Shown here piece after piece: positions 59,547-64,000 of a stretch of 64,000 nucleotides of DNA. Under the pieces are notes generated by a model that worked only from the letters and a program-made list of their open reading frames with translations, ran no database searches and was not told the DNA's origin. The first letter of the stretch is position 1, and every line of letters starts with the position of its first letter. The DNA comes from Rhinopithecus roxellana. Lineage: Eukaryota; Chordata; Mammalia; Primates; Cercopithecidae. A program made the position numbers and the translations under genes. The DNA is taken from positions 75,774,595 to 75,838,594 of the forward strand of contig NC_044557.1 of NCBI RefSeq assembly GCF_007565055.1. The letters run 5' to 3'.

Positions 59547-62139
59547 ATCATAATCAAGTTAAGAAAATGAAATAGAAGAGAAAAAAAGGAAATGAAAGAT
59601 CATATACTCAAGTGGTGAGAGTATTTAGTGAAACTTTTGTATTTATGTGCTATATAAAGAGTTAAAATCTATGCACTGCTACTTTGGGATCAGCATACAT
59701 TGAAAGTACTATTTATATATACTTTTAAAATTAATTTTATCTATTTAGAATCTAGACACATTTAATTAGAAATTAAGTACCACTTTAGAGCATGAGTAAA
59801 ATATTCACAAGACCACAGGCAATGTAAAATTTGCAATTTTTTGTTGAATACTATAAAAGCTCTTAGTCTAGTAATTACATTTATTCATTTCTTAATATAT
59901 CTTTTATTTGCTGTTTAGAATACAGTTGGTTTAACTTAAAAATTTTTTTTGCGTTTTGAGGTTTTTTTTGTTGGGTTTTCTGGTCAAATAATTTAGATCT
60001 CAGAAATAACTATCATAATTCTATCTATGCATAAATTTTTGTTGGAAAATATCGGTTTTTAGTTTAAAAAACCATATTATACTATTTTATTATTGTTAAA
60101 ATTATTATTTTTGATGTTATTTTTATTGCTATTGCATTATTATTACAGTTGTCTTATAAATATATGTATGTCATAACTATAATTGTAATTATTTAATGTG
60201 GTATGGATCATCTCAATTGTTATTTTGTGTTTTGTCTGGTTCTTTGGTAATATTAAATTTGTTGTATGAAACTTAGAGTCAAATTGTGTAACTTCAATAT
60301 TGAAAATAGTATTTAATTGGGATAACAAAATTAACAAGTATAATTGATTTTTTTAAAATTGATCATTTATTTCAAATATAAAGGATATTTTCAATATATT
60401 TTGATATCTTTAAGGATGAATTCAACATTTTATTCTAATAAGTTTTTTGCTCCAATTATATTTTTCATATTTCTTAGTAAGTTTATGTCTTAACATTTTT
60501 ATCTCGTGCTACAAACATGAGTGTTGATGGTATACTGTGCAAGTTTATCTTGCCTAAAGTTAATTTAATGAAATACTTTAGTCCTTTCTGATTCCTCAAA
60601 CTTTTAATTCTACCCTTCAGAGCTCTGTCATTTTTCCAAAATATTTCACAGAAAATATAAAGATAGAGAAAAAAAGATTTATATTCACATATTACCTACA
60701 GAGATTTTCTAGTTTTGTCATGCATATTTTCTTATTCTTGCTTTATTATGGGAGTGGTTCCCCATATTTTGTTTTAGATAATTAGGAAAAGAAATCTCCA
60801 TTTGATGACTCCTATTTGTAAAGTTTTATATAAATATGTAATAGAATTAAGTTCTAGTAATATAGGATTCTCATGTTTATAAACCAACATCAGCGCTGCT
60901 GGGTTAAGTGCATGTTAATGGAGTTTAATCAACAAATGCTCACAGCACACAGCCATTGGGATCACACCATGGTAATGATGGTTACCTCATGTTGGGTTCT
61001 AAACTTCAGTACCATGAATCTTTAAAAATGCAGTTTTGGAGTAATATTAAAGGAAAAACATGCTGCATCATTCTTAAAAATTTATTTCTGACAATTCAAT
61101 TTTCTAAAACTGCATTACAGTACTTTAGAGCCCAACTGTTGTTTTATTGAAAAAAAGTGATTAACTTGGAAATGGTTTCTCCATTACTGCATCTCCCTGT
61201 TCTTCATAGTGAATACAACAATATAACTATCACCGGAACTCTGCAGGGAGTCAAATAACCACAGCAGGAAGTTTCCACCATTGAAAAACAACAATTCTAG
61301 GACTAGAAAATTACAAGGGCCTGTTAATATTTTCTCGTGGCAAATATCTCATCTAAAAACAATTCCTTGTGCCTGTCATGTTCAACTTAGTTCTTACATG
61401 TAGAGAAAAATATATGCAGCTATACATGTATTCATTGTCTAAATAAAGACATCATTATTGAATGTTTTGATTTATAGTTACTTGGAAATGTATAATTTTT
61501 CTCTAAGATTTAATGAAGATATTCAACATGAACTCAGAATAAATCATCATTTTATTTTTTTCATTTAGAATAATATTGACTACCTATAGTACTGGCAATA
61601 CAATATTGATGACAGCACATAAGGACAGTAGTCTCATTACAGAATGGCAATCCAGAAAGTAAGCCACTAAACTAGTAAATACAAAAATCATGAACATCAT
61701 GGTGTGACTTAATAACATTTTTAAATTTATAGAGATTAAAAATCTAAATAGAAAATTTGAGAAGACTTAGAATGTATTATACAACAAATGTGTACATAAA
61801 ATATTATATAGTTTATAAATAACAGGAAATATCAGCAGGTTTGGTTTAATAACAATGTATTATTTCTATCTGCAGGAAACAGTGAAGCAGTAGGAAAACA
61901 AATACCAGGTTGGAAAATAAGTGTAAACACCTCCTATGGCAGAGAAAAGTTTAACAATACTGAATATTAACGATTAGAATAAAATGTCTACAATTTGATA
62001 ACAAAATTTATCCTAAAAATGTTATATATATGCCACCACTCCTGTAAGACCAGAATGTTCCTCATGCTATTTTCTAATTAATACACACTCCCTGCCTAGA
62101 AAAAAATAATTCTTCTTATTTTAACACCAGAGATTATTA
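59547..62139. other. Unassigned AT-rich DNA
   Basis: About 2.6 kb without a recognised feature. T-rich and TTA-rich patches lie at 59940-59980 and 60085-60150. Confidence 0.5.
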
Positions 62140-62540
62140 CCTCTGTTCATTACTCAAGTTCATATAAATGAAATCACACAGTTAAGCATTCTTTTGTTCC
62201 TCACTTCTTTTGTTCAATATATTTCTCTAAAACCCACCTATTGTTGATGTGTATCTGCAGCTCATTCTTTTAATTTATTGCTTTGTACTAGCCATTATAT
62301 AATGATATCACAATTTGTTTATTAACATTCAGATGTTTTTATTCTAAGGCTCTTATAAATAAATGTGCTCTGAATATTCTTGTTTGTAAGATTTTGTTGA
62401 TATATGTATTCGATTACCTTGGACATATGCATAGGAGTAGAATTACAGGTCTTAAAGTAGCTCTGTGTTAGAAGTTATAAGGAACTGCCTAAAGGTTTAC
62501 GAAATAGTTGTACTGCATCTTATGTTGAGTTATTTTATGG
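62140..62540 (-). mobile_element. Old L1 (L1M4/L1ME-like) fragment
   Basis: Antisense phrases: aagttcatataaatgaaatc, cacaatttgtttattaacat, aaatgtgctctgaatattct and ggacatatgcataggagtag. They match the 3' part of an ancient L1M in minus orientation. Confidence 0.6.
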
Positions 62541-62544
62541 CATT

Positions 62545-64000
62545 TTTATTTACATATTTTTAGTTGACAAAAATATATATTTCTCACATATAAGATGATG
62601 TTTTGAACTATGTATACATTATGAAATGGGTAAGTTGAGTTCATTTACATATATACATTACTTCACACATGTATCTTTTTGTGGTAAGAGCACTGAAAAT
62701 CTACTCTCTTAGCAATTTTTTAAGAATATAATAAACAGTTATTAACTATAGTCACCAAGTTCAATAGGTCTATTGAACTTACTCCTCCTATCTAACTGAA
62801 ATTGTATGTCTTTCAACCAGCTTGTCCCCAACTCACCCTCCCCAGCCCTTGTAACCCTCATTTTACACTCTCTTCTATGAATTCAATTTTTTTAGATTCC
62901 ACATACAAATGATATCATGTATTATTTGTCTTTCTGTGCTTTATTTCTTTCTCTTAATGTAATGTCCTCCAGGTTCGTCTGTGTCGTTGCACCTAACAGG
63001 ATTTTCTTCACTTTTAAAGCTGAATAGTATTTTATTGTGCATATATACCACCATTCATCCATTGATAGACATTTAGGTTGATTCCATATGTTGGCTATTG
63101 TGAATAATGCTGCAATGAACATGGGAAGGCAGATGTCTCTTTGACATACTCATTTCGTTTCCTTTGGACGTATACCCACTATTGGGATTTCTGCGTGGTA
63201 TAGTAGTTCTATTTTTTATATTTTGGGAACCTGTCATACTGTTTTCCATAATGGCTGTATTAGTTTACATACCCACCATCACTATGGAGCATTCCCTTGT
63301 CTCCACAACCTCTTCAACACTTGTTGTTGTTCATCTTTTTCATAACAGCCATTCTAACAAGTGTGAGGTGGTATTTCATTGTGGTTTTAATGAGCATTTA
63401 TCTGGTGATTTAGTGATTTTCAGCAAGTTTTCACATACCAATTGGCCACTTTTATGTCATTCTTTGAGAAATGTCTCTTCAGATGCTTTACCCCACTTTT
63501 AATCTTTTTTTCTTTTTCTAATTGAGTTGAGTTCTTTTTATATTTTAGATATCAACAACTTATTAGATGTTTGGTTTGCAAACACATGTATATTGTCTGT
63601 TCACTCTCTTAATTACTTCCTTTGCTATTAATACCTTATTAGATATGCCAGTTTGCAATGCTTGTAAATTGTCTCTTCACTCTGTTGATTATTTCCTTTG
63701 CTGTGCAGAAGGTTTTTATTTGAGGAAATCCCATTTGTCTATTCTTTCTTTCATTGCCTATGCTTTTGAGGTCATGGCCAAAAAATCATTGTCCAGACAA
63801 ATGTTATGGAGTTTCCCATATGTTTCTCTCCATAGTATTATAGTTTTAACTCTTATATTTAAGTCTTTAAACCATGCATAGTTGACTTTTGTATTTGGTG
63901 TGAGATAAGGGTCTAATTTAATTTTCTGCATGTGAATATTTAGTTTTCCCAAGTATTTTTGAAGAGACTGTCCTTATTCCATTGTATGTTCTTGGCACAT
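62545..64000 (-). mobile_element. Old L1 (L1MA/L1MB-like), running off the window
   Basis: Antisense 3' UTR and ORF2 end: gtcaccaagttcaataggtc, ccatatgttggctattgtga, tcaacacttgttgttgttca and gtttttatttgaggaaatcc. A 76-bp-period imperfect duplication lies at 63559-63710. The left, T-rich edge is near 62545; the right end is cut by the window. Confidence 0.8.

Overview
This is AT-rich nuclear DNA from a primate. It contains Alu elements of several ages, primate L1 (L1PA) copies, MADE1, MIR and a primate-type class I endogenous retrovirus. I find no intact host gene, exon series, tRNA or CRISPR array. Almost every longer open frame lies inside a retrotransposon or is a chance frame, so the window reads as an intergenic, L1-rich gene desert. 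The youngest L1 copies carry a 3' UTR type that I associate with L1PA5-derived lineages. Two copies of that type (35384-41568 and the ORF2 piece at 6760-7154) differ by only about 10 sites in roughly 390 bases by eye. L1PA5-type elements stopped spreading early in the ape lineage but continued in Old World monkeys, so a cercopithecid source (macaque, baboon or vervet type) is my preferred, unproven reading.

Layout. 1-3486: old repeats and unassigned DNA, including an L1 3' end. 3487-8049: a gutted endogenous retrovirus with both LTRs, a primer-binding-site-like sequence and an env transmembrane-subunit remnant. A later L1 insertion (5712-7154) splits the env remnant and appears to have carried about 920 bp of foreign 3' flanking DNA, including a CpG-dense block. 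8050-13884: short L1 and Alu fragments, an old minus-strand L1 split by an AluY, and unassigned AT-rich DNA. 13885-17190: an old plus-strand L1 interrupted in turn by MADE1, AluJ and a 5'-inverted L1PA. 17191-23851: mostly unassigned AT-rich DNA with faint MIR-age traces. 23852-28075: L1PA 3' end, partial AluS, old L1 and LTR-like sequence. 28312-34140: a near-complete, badly decayed older L1 on the minus strand. 35384-41568: a full-length young L1 with a 16-bp target-site duplication. 41585-51172: unassigned DNA with a solo LTR, an LTR fragment and an L1 3' end. 51345-55262: old plus-strand L1 pieces carrying AluJ and a 112-bp L1 3' end insertion. 55263-62139: AluS, AluY, a mitochondrial 16S rRNA/tRNA-Leu insertion (NUMT, 59319-59546) and unassigned DNA. 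62140-64000: two old minus-strand L1s, the last running off the window.

There is no gene network here. The content is a layered record of insertions. The most informative loci are the probable L1 3' transduction into the ERV, the full-length L1 with only three coding lesions, two independent 5'-inverted L1s, the NUMT, and a MADE1 hairpin of the type that gives rise to mir-548 family precursors. Repeat family names were assigned from memory of consensus sequences; subfamily calls are tentative.
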